NCBI GenBank assembly: GCA_934650095.1 | Contig: CAKUFT010000011.1 | Span: 1-43,940 of the forward strand | DNA length: 43,940 bases | From: an uncultured Collinsella sp. | GTDB taxonomy: Bacteria > Actinomycetota > Coriobacteriia > Coriobacteriales > Coriobacteriaceae | Direction of reading: 5' to 3' | Shown here: in pieces, positions 36,493 to 43,940 of the stretch | Position numbering within the stretch: position 1 is the first letter of the stretch | How the letters are laid out: the number at the start of each line of letters is the position of its first letter | Position numbers and translations under genes: made by a program | The notes under the pieces: model-generated | The model's database searches: none | What the model was told of the DNA's origin: nothing | The model's input: the letters and a program-made list of their open reading frames with translations, nothing else

Positions 36493-36565
36493 CAGTTGCG
36501 GTGAAATAGGGACTATTTTTGCTGGTAAAACCGCAAAACAGTCCCTATTTCACCGCAACTTATTG
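36493..36565. repeat. 73-nt hairpin repeat, copy 2
   Basis: Arms 36494-36519 and 36535-36560 are 26 nt and pair with one G-U, around a 15-nt loop. It begins CAGTTGCGGTG and ends CAACTTATTG and has the same total length as copy 1 at 4770-4842. It lies between two convergent genes, 40 bp past one stop and 19 bp from the other. Confidence 0.87.
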
Positions 36566-36584
36566 GTGGCCTTTTGGGTGGCAC

Positions 36585-36779
36585 TCAGCGCCAGGGGTCG
36601 GCTTCGAACATTGGCTCGCGCTCGGGGCGGCGATCGCTGTAGGGATCGTAGCCGTCGTCGTCCTCGTTCTCGGCACGGATGTAGGGGTCGCGCGGCTTGG
36701 GTGCCGGCTTAGGCGCAGGCTTGGGTGCGGCGGGTGCGGCATCGGTCGCCGGCGCGCTTGTCTTGATCTCGTCTTTCAT
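36585..36779 (-). CDS. Small Pro/Ala-rich acidic protein, hypothetical
   Basis: 64 residues: a short start (MKDEIKTSAPATDAAP), a run of Pro-Lys-Pro-Ala repeats, and a Tyr/Asp/Arg-rich end (DDDGYDPYSDRR, FEADPWR). AAGGAG sits 8 nt before the ATG at 36779, which supports real translation. It is too low in complexity to place in a family. It lies downstream of clpB on the same strand but beyond the clpB terminator. Confidence 0.6.
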   Translation of the reverse strand: MKDEIKTSAPATDAAPAAPKPAPKPAPKPRDPYIRAENEDDDGYDPYSDRRPEREPMFEADPWR

Positions 36780-36831
36780 CTGCATAGCTCCTTGCCATGT
36801 ATTCACGTTCAACATCATCGATTGTCGCACG

Positions 36832-36868
36832 AAAAAGGGCGGCGGACCCCATTGGATCCGCCGCCCTT
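36832..36868 (-). terminator. clpB terminator
   Basis: On the minus strand a perfect 12-bp stem AAGGGCGGCGGA/TCCGCCGCCCTT (36857-36868 with 36835-36846) and a 10-nt loop are followed by TTTTTC. It lies 45 bp after the clpB stop. Confidence 0.92.
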
Positions 36869-36913
36869 GGCGTTTAGAGACTGCCAGTAGATTTTAAGGC
36901 ATGGCCCAACAAT

Positions 36914-39541
36914 CTACTCGGCGTCGGGCACCTCGTAGGTGGCAGACGGCGTGTTATCGCACACGACGGTAAAGCCGCCGTCCTTGTCGACGTCGACCGT
37001 CACCTGATCGCCCTCGCGCACCGTGCCGTCGATGATAGCGGCGGCGATGGCGTCCACGACCTCGCGCTGGACCAGGCGCTTGAGCGGACGGGCACCGAAC
37101 ACGGGGTCCAGGCCACCCACGGCGAGCATCTGTTTGGCCGCCGGGGTGATGGCAAGCGTCATGCGCTCCTTGGCCAGGCGTGCGCGGACGTCGGCGAGCT
37201 GGATGTCGACGATCTTCTCGATCTGCGCCATGCCGAGCGGATGGAACACCACGATGTCGTCGATACGGTTGAGGAACTCGGGACGGAAGGTCTGAGCCAT
37301 GGCCGCGTCGACCTGATGGCGCATCTCCTCCTCATCCTTACCGGACAGGTCGGCAATGGCCTTGGAGCCCACGTTGGACGTCATGATGATGATCGTGTTC
37401 TTGAAGGACACCTGGCGACCCTGGCCGTCGGTCAGACGACCGTCGTCAAGCACCTGCAGCAGCACGTTGAAGACGTCCGGATGAGCCTTCTCCATCTCGT
37501 CGAGCAAGATCACGGAGTACGGACGACGGCGCACGGCCTCGGTGAGCTGGCCGCCCTCGTCGTAACCCACGTATCCCGGGGGCGCACCGATCAGACGCTG
37601 GACGCTGAACTTCTCCATGTACTCGGACATGTCGATACGTACGAGCGCGCGCTCGTCATCGAACAGGCACTCGGCCAGCGCCTTGGCGAGCTCGGTCTTG
37701 CCCACGCCGGTGGGACCCAGGAAGAAGAAGCTGCCGATGGGCTTGTCCGGATCGGAGAGACCCGCGCGGCTGCGGCGCACGGCCGCCGCGACAGCGGAGA
37801 CGGCTTCGTCCTGGCCGATGACGCGCTTATGCAGCTCGCCCTCCAGGCCCTTGAGTTTGTCGAGCTCGCCCTGCATCATCTTGGACACGGGCACGCCGGT
37901 CCAGGCGCTCACGACCTCGGCGATCTCATCGGAGGTCACCTGCTCGTTCAGGCCTTCGCCATTCTGCTCCTTCTGCGCCTCGAGCGCGGCCTCGGACTCC
38001 TGAATCTGCTGCTGCAGACCCGGAATCACAGCGTAGCGCAGCTCGGACGCACGGCCTAGATCGCCATTGCGCGTCGCGCGCTCCTCCTCGCTCTTGGCCT
38101 CGTCGAGCTGCCCCTTGAGCTCCTGCACATGGTCGATGGCGTTCTTCTGGTTGAGCCAGCCGGCCTTTTGCACGTTGAGTTTTTCTTGGACCTCGGCAAT
38201 CTCTTGGCGCAAAGCCTCCAGACGCTCCTTGGAGGCGTCGTCGGTCTCCTTCATGAGCGCCTGCTCCTCGATCTGCAGCTGGGTGAGCTGACGCGTGGTG
38301 GCGTCGATCTCGACCGGCATGCTGTCGAGCTCCATGCGCAGGCGGCTTGCCGCCTCATCGACCAGGTCGATGGCCTTGTCGGGCAGGAAACGATCGGCGA
38401 TGTAGCGATCGGAGAGGTCGGCGGCGGCCACGAGCGCGCTGTCGGTGATATGCACGCCGTGGAAGATCTCGTACTTTTCCTTGAGGCCACGCAGAATCGA
38501 GATGGTGTCCTCGACGGTGGGCTCGCTCACCAGAACGGTCTGGAAACGACGTGCAAGCGCTGCGTCCTTCTCGATGTACTTGCGGTACTCGTCGAGTGTG
38601 GTCGCACCGATCGCGTGTAGGTCGCCACGGGCGAGCGCCGGCTTGAGGATGTTGCCGGCGTCCATGGAGCCCTCGGTGGCACCCGCGCCCACAATGGTGT
38701 GGAGCTCGTCGATGAACAGGATGACCTTGCCCTCGGATTTCTGGACTTCCTTGAGCACTGCCTTCAAGCGGTCCTCGAACTCGCCGCGATACTTGGCGCC
38801 GGCGACCAGCGCGCTCATGTCGAGCTCGATAAGGTCGCGGTCGCGCAGGGTACTCGGCACGTCGCCGGCCACGATACGCTGGGCGATACCCTCGACGATG
38901 GCCGTCTTGCCCACGCCCGGCTCGCCGATGAGCACGGGGTTGTTCTTGGTACGGCGGGACAGGACCTGGATGGTGCGGCGAATCTCGTCGGTACGGCCGA
39001 TGACCGGGTCGAGCTTGCCGGTGCGGGCGAGGTCGCAGATGTTGCGGCCGTACTGCTCCAGTGCCTCAAACTGCGTCTTGTCCTCGGCAGACGTCACGCG
39101 GTCATCGCCGCGCAGCTCCTCGTAGACCTGCTCGATGCGCTCCTTGGTAACGCCGGCGTCGCGCAGCACGCGGCCCGCCTCGCCCTTGTCCTCGGCAAGC
39201 GCCATAAGCAGATGCTCGGTCACCACAAAGCTGTCGCCCATCTTGGTGGCCTTTTTCTCGGCCTTCTCGATGACGCGGACGAGCTCGTTGGAAAGACCCA
39301 TCTGCTGGCCCTCGCCCGAAACCTTGGGCGCGCGGTCGATGGCATCCTGCGTGGAGCGTGCGAGCTGTGCCGGATCGGCTCCAATGCGCTCGATAATCAC
39401 GGAAATGTTGCGCTCACCGGCACCGAGCAGGGCGGACAGCAGGTGAATCGGCTCCACCGCGCCGGCCTGCGCGTCGGCAGCCGTGCTCATGGCGGTCTGC
39501 AGCGCCTCGCGCGACGTCATTGCTAGCTTATCGATTCTCAT
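36914..39541 (-). CDS. clpB: ATP-dependent chaperone ClpB
   Basis: A Hsp100 disaggregase that threads aggregated proteins through a hexameric ring with DnaK's help. 875 residues of standard layout: N-domain (1-145), first AAA+ with Walker A GEPGVGKT at 206-213, the coiled-coil middle domain (about 405-530), second AAA+ with GPTGVGKT at 609-616, and the C-terminal small domain. The ATG at 39541 is preceded by GAGAGGTGA. An HspR gene is 4 kb upstream on the same strand, yet no HAIR palindrome (CTTGAGT-N7-ACTCAAG) is visible before clpB. An inverted repeat at 39620-39655 is a possible control site. Confidence 0.97.
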   Translation of the reverse strand: MRIDKLAMTSREALQTAMSTAADAQAGAVEPIHLLSALLGAGERNISVIIERIGADPAQLARSTQDAIDRAPKVSGEGQQMGLSNELVRVIEKAEKKATKMGDSFVVTEHLLMALAEDKGEAGRVLRDAGVTKERIEQVYEELRGDDRVTSAEDKTQFEALEQYGRNICDLARTGKLDPVIGRTDEIRRTIQVLSRRTKNNPVLIGEPGVGKTAIVEGIAQRIVAGDVPSTLRDRDLIELDMSALVAGAKYRGEFEDRLKAVLKEVQKSEGKVILFIDELHTIVGAGATEGSMDAGNILKPALARGDLHAIGATTLDEYRKYIEKDAALARRFQTVLVSEPTVEDTISILRGLKEKYEIFHGVHITDSALVAAADLSDRYIADRFLPDKAIDLVDEAASRLRMELDSMPVEIDATTRQLTQLQIEEQALMKETDDASKERLEALRQEIAEVQEKLNVQKAGWLNQKNAIDHVQELKGQLDEAKSEEERATRNGDLGRASELRYAVIPGLQQQIQESEAALEAQKEQNGEGLNEQVTSDEIAEVVSAWTGVPVSKMMQGELDKLKGLEGELHKRVIGQDEAVSAVAAAVRRSRAGLSDPDKPIGSFFFLGPTGVGKTELAKALAECLFDDERALVRIDMSEYMEKFSVQRLIGAPPGYVGYDEGGQLTEAVRRRPYSVILLDEMEKAHPDVFNVLLQVLDDGRLTDGQGRQVSFKNTIIIMTSNVGSKAIADLSGKDEEEMRHQVDAAMAQTFRPEFLNRIDDIVVFHPLGMAQIEKIVDIQLADVRARLAKERMTLAITPAAKQMLAVGGLDPVFGARPLKRLVQREVVDAIAAAIIDGTVREGDQVTVDVDKDGGFTVVCDNTPSATYEVPDAE

Positions 39542-39619
39542 GGAATCACCTCTCTTGGGGCGGCCGCCCTACGGGGCGGCTTCACGTTGTTCGAGAAGTA
39601 TTGTTGCCAGCTTTGCGCG

Positions 39620-39655
39620 ATCTTATACACAAATCTAAGTGTCTCTATATAAGAT
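39620..39655. promoter_or_regulatory. Inverted repeat in the clpB promoter region
   Basis: ATCTTATA (39620-39627) and TATAAGAT (39648-39655) flank a 20-bp centre, about 80-115 bp before the clpB start in the only A/T-rich stretch there. It may be a heat-shock operator or overlap the -10 box. Confidence 0.4.
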
Positions 39656-39679
39656 TTTCTGAGTGCTCCCGCGACATGA

Positions 39680-39720
39680 AAAACCACCACAAAGGGGACA
39701 GGCACCTTTGTGGTGGTTTT
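39680..39720. repeat. Hairpin repeat with 16-bp arms
   Basis: AAAACCACCACAAAGG (39680-39695) pairs perfectly with 39705-39720 around a 9-nt loop GGACAGGCA. A degenerate copy lies at 39963-40000. Together they bracket the three-hairpin array. Confidence 0.85.
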
Positions 39721-39739
39721 CGGCTCCGGCGCTCAACAG

Positions 39740-39955
39740 TCTCGATCTGTAACACCTAACAGCCGTTTTTGGGTCCAGATGTTACAGATCGAGATGAAAT
39801 GTTCAGCAGCTCCCGTTTATCTAAATCTGTAACAACTACTCGGCAAATAAGGGTCTACCTGTTACAGATCGAGACAAACAGAAGACACCCGAATCGAAAA
39901 TCTAAATCTGTAACACCAAGCTCACTTTTAGCGGCCAAGATGTTACAGATCGAGA
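39740..39955. repeat. Array of three hairpins with conserved arms and variable 25-nt loops
   Basis: Three units share the arm ATCTGTAACA and its complement TGTTACAGAT: 39745-39754 with 39780-39789, 39825-39834 with 39860-39869, 39906-39915 with 39941-39950. The right arm is always followed by CGAGA. In the first unit the left arm also begins TCTCG, giving 15 perfect pairs. Each loop is exactly 25 nt but the three loops differ in sequence. Units repeat every 80-81 bp; the 30-31 nt between them also differ. It lies between clpB and the gene at 40009. No frame is open across it in a convincing way. Confidence 0.88.
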
Positions 39956-39962
39956 CAGACCG

Positions 39963-40000
39963 AAAACCGCCACAAAAGGGACGGGCACCTTTGTAATGGT
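39963..40000. repeat. Degenerate second copy of the 39680 hairpin
   Basis: AAAACCGCCACAAAAGG... and CACCTTTGTAATGGT repeat the arms of 39680-39720 with several changes; the centre GGGACGGGCACC is nearly kept. It lies 9 bp after the stop of the minus-strand gene at 40009. Confidence 0.7.
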
Positions 40001-40008
40001 CACGGTCT

Positions 40009-40698
40009 CTACTCCTTCGCCGAACCCGTACTTCCCGATTCGGCGGCCCAGGGCATCTCATCCTCGAAGAGCCATATACGGGCAGACCCACTATCGCGTG
40101 CAGTCTGCGGGTCGGGTAAGCAGGTCTGGTCGTACGCGTCCATCTCGCAACGATCCAAAAAATCGATCACCTGCTGCTGGTCGCCTTCAAGAATGTAGGT
40201 CACGCCGCCATCTTGGATATAGACGCCGTCCCCACCTCCGGCTTTTGCGTATTCCGGATTGTAGTTAACGGTGCGCATCAGTTTGCCATCAGATGAATAC
40301 AGCTTCAGCGTTGTATGGTAGCCACCGTTCACAAAACCACGTCGGCGCTCATAGGCATCCCAACCGTCCCAGCGTTTGAACGAACGCCCGTTTAGCAAGT
40401 CCAGCGCCTGTCGGGACAACTTCTCGTCCTTGGTATAGCGAGACGAGCCAAGTTCAATCATGGGGTAGTTGCTTATGCTTAGAATGCCCGGCGTTTCCTC
40501 GATATCGAGCGTTATCTCATCGGGCTTTGTAACGTCCGAAATCATTTGCCCGGGCATCGATGCAACAAGGGACGCCATCTCGACCGTCTGCTCAACCCCA
40601 CTCGGCCCATAGAAGATAAGCGAGCCAAATAGGACCACGCCCGCAGCAGCGACGACGCAAGCCACCAACAGCAACAAAACAGAAGTGCAACGCTTCAT
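40009..40698 (-). CDS. Membrane-anchored or lipoprotein-like extracytoplasmic protein, unknown
   Basis: 229 residues. A short basic start is followed by a hydrophobic run of about 25 residues. LVAC at 11-14 fits a lipobox, but the hydrophobic stretch continues past the cysteine, so a simple membrane anchor is as likely. The outer part (about 40-229) has no motif I recognise; YERRRGFVNGGYHTTLKLYSS and DGVYIQDGGVTYILEGD look beta-rich. GGAG lies 7 nt before the ATG at 40698; a GTG 12 bp upstream is the alternative. A single gene with 245 bp upstream that hold nothing clear except the stem-loop at 40872-40921. Confidence 0.75.
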   Translation of the reverse strand: MKRCTSVLLLLVACVVAAAGVVLFGSLIFYGPSGVEQTVEMASLVASMPGQMISDVTKPDEITLDIEETPGILSISNYPMIELGSSRYTKDEKLSRQALDLLNGRSFKRWDGWDAYERRRGFVNGGYHTTLKLYSSDGKLMRTVNYNPEYAKAGGGDGVYIQDGGVTYILEGDQQQVIDFLDRCEMDAYDQTCLPDPQTARDSGSARIWLFEDEMPWAAESGSTGSAKE

Positions 40699-40871
40699 CT
40701 TCAACTCCACAAACGAGAGTGTTTTGAGCTCACTTTAAAGCGCCAACTTCATACTGTCAATTCTAGATAGCATATGAACAAAGGCGCACTCCCCCATAGA
40801 GGAGAGTTGCAACCTCGATTTTGCGCCCCTCAAGACCCAACGAGCAGCACTTAACAAGTAGCCCCGGTTAT

Positions 40872-40921
40872 ACCTTTCTCTGACGCGACCCTCGCGAAGC
40901 GCGTGAGCGGCAGGGAAAGGT
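40872..40921. terminator. Imperfect stem-loop after the hydratase gene
   Basis: ACCTTTCTCTG (40872-40882) pairs with CAGGGAAAGGT (40911-40921) with one G-U pair, and the centre folds further. It lies 23 bp past the hydratase stop. No clean U-tract follows, so termination is uncertain. Confidence 0.45.
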
Positions 40922-40943
40922 GTGGCAGGGGCGTACAGCAGAG

Positions 40944-43244
40944 TTACTCGGCAGCGGCCTTGAACTTGTTGTAGTTGATTAGGCAGCCGGCCTTGACGAT
41001 GGCACGCTCTTCGGCCGTCATATCGGCAATATAGAGCTCAATCTGCTCAACCGCACCATCGGCACGCACCACGTAGGCAGCGATGTCCTTGAGGTCGCCG
41101 TCGAGCGCCGCACGGATACCCGGCACGAAGACGTAGTCGCCCACCTCAAAGTTGGGCTCGGCCTCCATCTGGAAGGGCACCATGCCCCAGTTCATCACGT
41201 TGGAGCGATAACGCTTGGTGGCGTACTCGTGGACGATATTGGCCAGGCCGCCGATCACGCGCTGGCAGCTCGCGGCTTGTTCACGGGCGGAGCCGTCGCC
41301 CGGCTTCTTAGCGTAGATCATGGAACCGAACTCGGTCGCCTTGGCATCGGCCGCGACACCAGCGCCGGCCAGCGCCTCAAACACACCGGCAAGCTCGGCA
41401 TCGAGCGCGGCCAAGTCGCCTGCGGACTCACCGGCAACGCGGCGCTTTTCCACCGCATCGACCTCCTTGGAGCGGCCCCCGTAGGCCGGATCGCGACGGC
41501 TCAGCGTAAACTCGGCCAGGCCCAGCGGGTTGGAGCGGAAGGAGCTCGTCTCGCCCGAGGGAATGAGCTCGTCAGTCGTGGTGACCGGGTCCATGATCTT
41601 GGAGCACACCTTGAGCAGGATGTCGTCGCCGAGCGGCTCCATCGCGGGCCACGGCTTGATATTGGGACCCTCGACCAGCTCGTCGACAGGCTCCGCCTTG
41701 CCAAAGCCCCAGTACACGCGCTTTTTGTACGGCGCGTCGTCAAAGGTGTACTCGCAGGCCTCGTCCCAAGTCTCCTCGGGCAGGTCGGTCGCCGGCGTCA
41801 GGACGCCGCCGTTGGCAGCCGTCGCCGCAATGGAGCGGGCGTCCATCAGAGCCACGGCGCTCAGCTGGCCGTTGCCCGGCTTGGAACCCTCGCGGTTGGG
41901 GAAGTTACGCGTGGTGTGGCGGATCGAAAGGCCGTTGTTGGCGGGCGTGTCGCCGGCGCCAAAGCAAGGGCCGCAGAACGCCGTGCGCACGATCGCGCCG
42001 GCCTCCATCAAATCGTAGATGTAGCCGCGGCGCGTGAGCTCGAGTGCCACGGGCTGGCTCGTGGGATAGACCGACAGCGAGAACTCGCCGCAGCCGGTGT
42101 TGGCGCCCTTGAGCACGCGGGCAGCCTGGACCACGGAGTCATAGTTGCCGCCCGAGCAGCCGGCGATAACGCCCTGCTGCACGTGCAGCTTGCCGTCGAC
42201 GATCTTGTCGAGCAGGCTAAAGTGCGTCTTGCCCTCGCCGATCTTGGCGGCCTCGAGCTCCACCTCGTGCAGAATGTCCTCGAGGTTCTCGTTGAGCTCG
42301 TCGATCTCAAAGCCGTTGGAAGGATGGAACGGCAGGGCGATCATGGGTTTGATGCTCGACAGGTCGACCTCGACGCAGCCGTCGTAGTAGGCGACATCAG
42401 CGGGCTTGAGCTCGCGGTAGTCGTCGCCGCGGCCGTGCATGGTCAGAAATGCGTGTGTGTCCTCGTCGGTGGCCCAGATGCTCGACAGGCAGGTGGTCTC
42501 GGTGGTCATGACGTCGACGCCGTTGCGGTAGTCGGTCGTCATGCTCGCGATGCCGGGGCCCACGAACTCCATGACCTTGTTCTTGACGTAGCCCTTGGCA
42601 AAGACGGCGCGGATGATGGCGAGCGCCACGTCGTGCGGGCCGACGCCGGGGCGCGGGGCGCCCGTGAGGTAGATGGCGACGACGCCGGGATAGGCGACGT
42701 CGTAGGTGTCGCGCAGCAGCTGCTTGGCCAGCTCGCCGCCGCCCTCGCCCACGGCCATGGTGCCCAGGGCGCCGTAGCGGGTGTGTGAGTCGGAGCCCAG
42801 GATCATCTTGCCGCAACCGGCAAAGTTCTCGCGCATAAAGGAGTGGATAACGGCGATGTGCGGCGGGACAAAGATGCCGCCATACTTCTTGGCCGCGGAG
42901 AGGCCAAAGACGTGGTCGTCCTCGTTGATGGTGCCGCCCACGGCGCACAGCGAGTTATGGCAGTTGGTGAGCACGTAGGGCAGCGGGAACTGCTCCATAC
43001 CCGAGGCACGTGCCGTCTGGATGATGCCGACAAAGGTGATGTCGTGGCTCGCCATGGCGTCGAAGCGAATCTTGAGCGCCTCGGAGTCGCCGGACGTGTT
43101 ATGTGCCTGAAGAATCGAATAAGCGATGGTGCCGCGCTTGGCATCCTCGGGCGTCTGAGCGATACCGCGCTCTGCAGCCTCTGCCGCAGGCACAACCTCG
43201 TTGCCGTTACGCAGGTAGATGCCGTCCTCGTACAGCTTGACCAT
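40944..43244 (-). CDS. Aconitase-family hydratase
   Basis: 766 residues of the aconitase superfamily, whose members add or remove water on tri- or dicarboxylic acids using a [4Fe-4S] cluster. Visible family parts are [28 protein letters not shown], the cluster cysteines Cys252 (TTCLSSIW) and Cys424/Cys427 (CGPCFG), NRNF-type [11 protein letters not shown], and a C-terminal swivel domain with [12 protein letters not shown]. Overall it resembles the YbhJ-like hydratase branch more than AcnA or AcnB, so the true substrate is open. GGGAG lies 5-6 nt before the ATG at 43244; an earlier in-frame ATG at 43289 has no such site. No citrate synthase or isocitrate dehydrogenase gene is beside it. Confidence 0.85.
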   Translation of the reverse strand: MVKLYEDGIYLRNGNEVVPAAEAAERGIAQTPEDAKRGTIAYSILQAHNTSGDSEALKIRFDAMASHDITFVGIIQTARASGMEQFPLPYVLTNCHNSLCAVGGTINEDDHVFGLSAAKKYGGIFVPPHIAVIHSFMRENFAGCGKMILGSDSHTRYGALGTMAVGEGGGELAKQLLRDTYDVAYPGVVAIYLTGAPRPGVGPHDVALAIIRAVFAKGYVKNKVMEFVGPGIASMTTDYRNGVDVMTTETTCLSSIWATDEDTHAFLTMHGRGDDYRELKPADVAYYDGCVEVDLSSIKPMIALPFHPSNGFEIDELNENLEDILHEVELEAAKIGEGKTHFSLLDKIVDGKLHVQQGVIAGCSGGNYDSVVQAARVLKGANTGCGEFSLSVYPTSQPVALELTRRGYIYDLMEAGAIVRTAFCGPCFGAGDTPANNGLSIRHTTRNFPNREGSKPGNGQLSAVALMDARSIAATAANGGVLTPATDLPEETWDEACEYTFDDAPYKKRVYWGFGKAEPVDELVEGPNIKPWPAMEPLGDDILLKVCSKIMDPVTTTDELIPSGETSSFRSNPLGLAEFTLSRRDPAYGGRSKEVDAVEKRRVAGESAGDLAALDAELAGVFEALAGAGVAADAKATEFGSMIYAKKPGDGSAREQAASCQRVIGGLANIVHEYATKRYRSNVMNWGMVPFQMEAEPNFEVGDYVFVPGIRAALDGDLKDIAAYVVRADGAVEQIELYIADMTAEERAIVKAGCLINYNKFKAAAE

Positions 43245-43387
43245 TCTGTCTCCCACTCTGCCCGAAAAGCTCGGGCGCATAGCATACATTCATTCAATAT
43301 CGTGCCATAGAACAGTTGCGAGTGGGTTACGAATCTCGGCGTTCACTTTATCTCAGTAAAGCAGAGGGTGGTATTGGTGCAAGGAGT

Positions 43388-43428
43388 GTCCCCGAGTGCC
43401 GGCACAAAAGGAACGTCCCCAAGTGCCG
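43388..43428. repeat. Short direct repeat GTCCCCRAGTGCCG
   Basis: GTCCCCGAGTGCCG (43388-43401) and GTCCCCAAGTGCCG (43415-43428) are 27 bp apart, next to the hairpin at 43436-43503. They look like remnants of a small repeat element. Confidence 0.55.
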
Positions 43429-43435
43429 AATAAAA

Positions 43436-43503
43436 ATGAGAGTGGATAATCTCCCGTTTTGAGCCCGCATGCGAGCCAAAAGTGGGAGATTATCCACTCT
43501 CAT
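43436..43503. repeat. 68-nt hairpin with 20-bp perfect arms after hspR
   Basis: Arms 43436-43455 and 43484-43503 are exact complements; the 28-nt loop (GTTTTGAGCCC...CAAAAGT) is itself nearly palindromic, so almost the whole element folds. It ends 32 bp after the hspR stop (minus strand). The loop edges CCCGTTTTG and CAAAAGTGGG resemble those of the hairpin at 14513-14558. Confidence 0.85.
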
Positions 43504-43535
43504 ATTGTTAGGATTTGCGTCGTGGAGCCGCGTAA

Positions 43536-43940
43536 CTAAAGATCGGTTCCCGCTCCCAAAAGCTTGCGCATGACTTGCTCGGGGTTGACCGAGCCGTCGC
43601 GCGGGGCCAGGGCGGTGATCTTCTTCTGCATCTTGTATTCGTGCAGCTCGTCCTCGAGCTGGCGCACGCGGGCACGGAGTTTTTCGTTCTCGCGCTCGCG
43701 CTCCTCGGCACGCTCCTTCATATCGAGGATGCGCACCACGCCGGCAAGGTTGATGCCCTCGTCGGTCAGCTGGTTGATGAGCTCCAGGCGCTCGATATCG
43801 GCACGCGAATACAGGCGCGTGTTGCCGCCCGAGCGCTGGGGGTTCACCAGGCCCTTGGACTCGTAGACGCGCAGAGTCTGCGGGTGCATGCCGGTCAGCT
43901 CGGCCGCCACGCTGATCATGTACAGCGGTTTGTTCCTATT
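43536..43940 (-). CDS. hspR: HspR-type MerR-family heat-shock regulator (5' end outside window)
   Basis: About 134 residues are visible. The frame stays open to the window edge with NRNKPLYMISVAAELTGMHP, and HspR proteins have residues before this point, so the true start is probably beyond 43940. The ATG at 43919 would cut into the family's N-terminus and has no ribosome site. The winged helix-turn-helix has HPQTLRVYESKGLVNPQRSGGNTRLYSRADIERL. A coiled coil (about ERAEERERENEKLRARVRQLEDEL) follows. HspR represses dnaK and clpB operons, with DnaK as co-repressor in actinobacteria; it often ends the dnaK-grpE-dnaJ operon, which would lie just to the right. Confidence 0.92.
   Translation of the reverse strand, partial: NRNKPLYMISVAAELTGMHPQTLRVYESKGLVNPQRSGGNTRLYSRADIERLELINQLTDEGINLAGVVRILDMKERAEERERENEKLRARVRQLEDELHEYKMQKKITALAPRDGSVNPEQVMRKLLGAGTDL

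Noticed and set aside
39660..39666. CIRCE element before clpB
   Set aside because: Only the half-site GAGTGCT is present; the partner half at the right spacing is absent.
39740..39955. CRISPR array
   Set aside because: Only three units; the conserved parts are short, palindromic arms separated by both 25- and 30-nt variable parts, and there are no cas genes in the window.

Overview
The window looks like chromosomal DNA of a high-GC Gram-positive gut anaerobe of the class Coriobacteriia, most like Collinsella. This is judged from gene content and recalled family resemblance, not from a search. Supporting signs are strong G/C at third codon positions, clear GGAGG-type ribosome sites, an actinobacterial FhaA-FhaB-PstP-RodA-PBP-PknB signalling and cell-wall cluster, a MerR-type HspR with ClpB, anaerobic pyruvate:ferredoxin oxidoreductase, and a mannose-family PTS. 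There is no phage, transposase, CRISPR array or rRNA. One tRNA gene is present.

Layout. 1-4372: the start of carbamate kinase (cut by the window edge) and pyruvate:ferredoxin oxidoreductase, both minus strand. 4851-8545: a tightly overlapping minus-strand module of an anchored Ser/Gly-rich protein, a membrane Ser/Thr kinase and an FHA protein. 8788-13622: recR, ybaB and dnaX on the minus strand, with ybaB and dnaX separated by a DUF4160 gene pair and an opposing membrane-protein gene. 13738-24861: plus strand, a YcxB-like membrane protein and then the kinase/FhaA/FhaB/PP2C/RodA-PBP2 fusion/PASTA-kinase cluster. 24914-25363: terminator, tandem tRNA 3'-end remnants and tRNA-Arg(CCT). 25669-28951: mannose-type PTS (IIAB, IIC, IID) followed by DUF956. 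29302-34695: HypA, a 925-residue iron-sulfur flavoprotein, and divergent TetR and DUF5692 genes. 34950-36779: two uncharacterised proteins. 36914-43940: ClpB, an anchored protein, an aconitase-family hydratase and HspR (cut at its 5' end).

How the genes fit together. The plus-strand cluster pairs sensory and effector kinases with FHA readers, a PP2C eraser and an elongation-type glycan polymerase/transpeptidase, so it probably couples Ser/Thr phosphorylation to wall growth. The minus-strand kinase-FHA module at 4851-8545 looks like a second, less familiar phospho-signalling unit. The PTS, PFOR and carbamate kinase fit fermentative sugar and arginine or pyrimidine use. ClpB and HspR belong to the heat-shock response. 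The flavoprotein/TetR/DUF5692 trio has two near-identical palindromes in its divergent promoter and may be an inducible redox module of unknown substrate.

The most unusual non-coding signal is a set of long hairpin repeats, nearly all within about 60 bp downstream of a stop codon. They include two 73-nt copies of one element 32 kb apart and a regular three-unit hairpin array at 39740-39955 with conserved arms and 25-nt loops that differ in sequence. Next to tRNA-Arg lie alternating direct and inverted copies of its 3' half.
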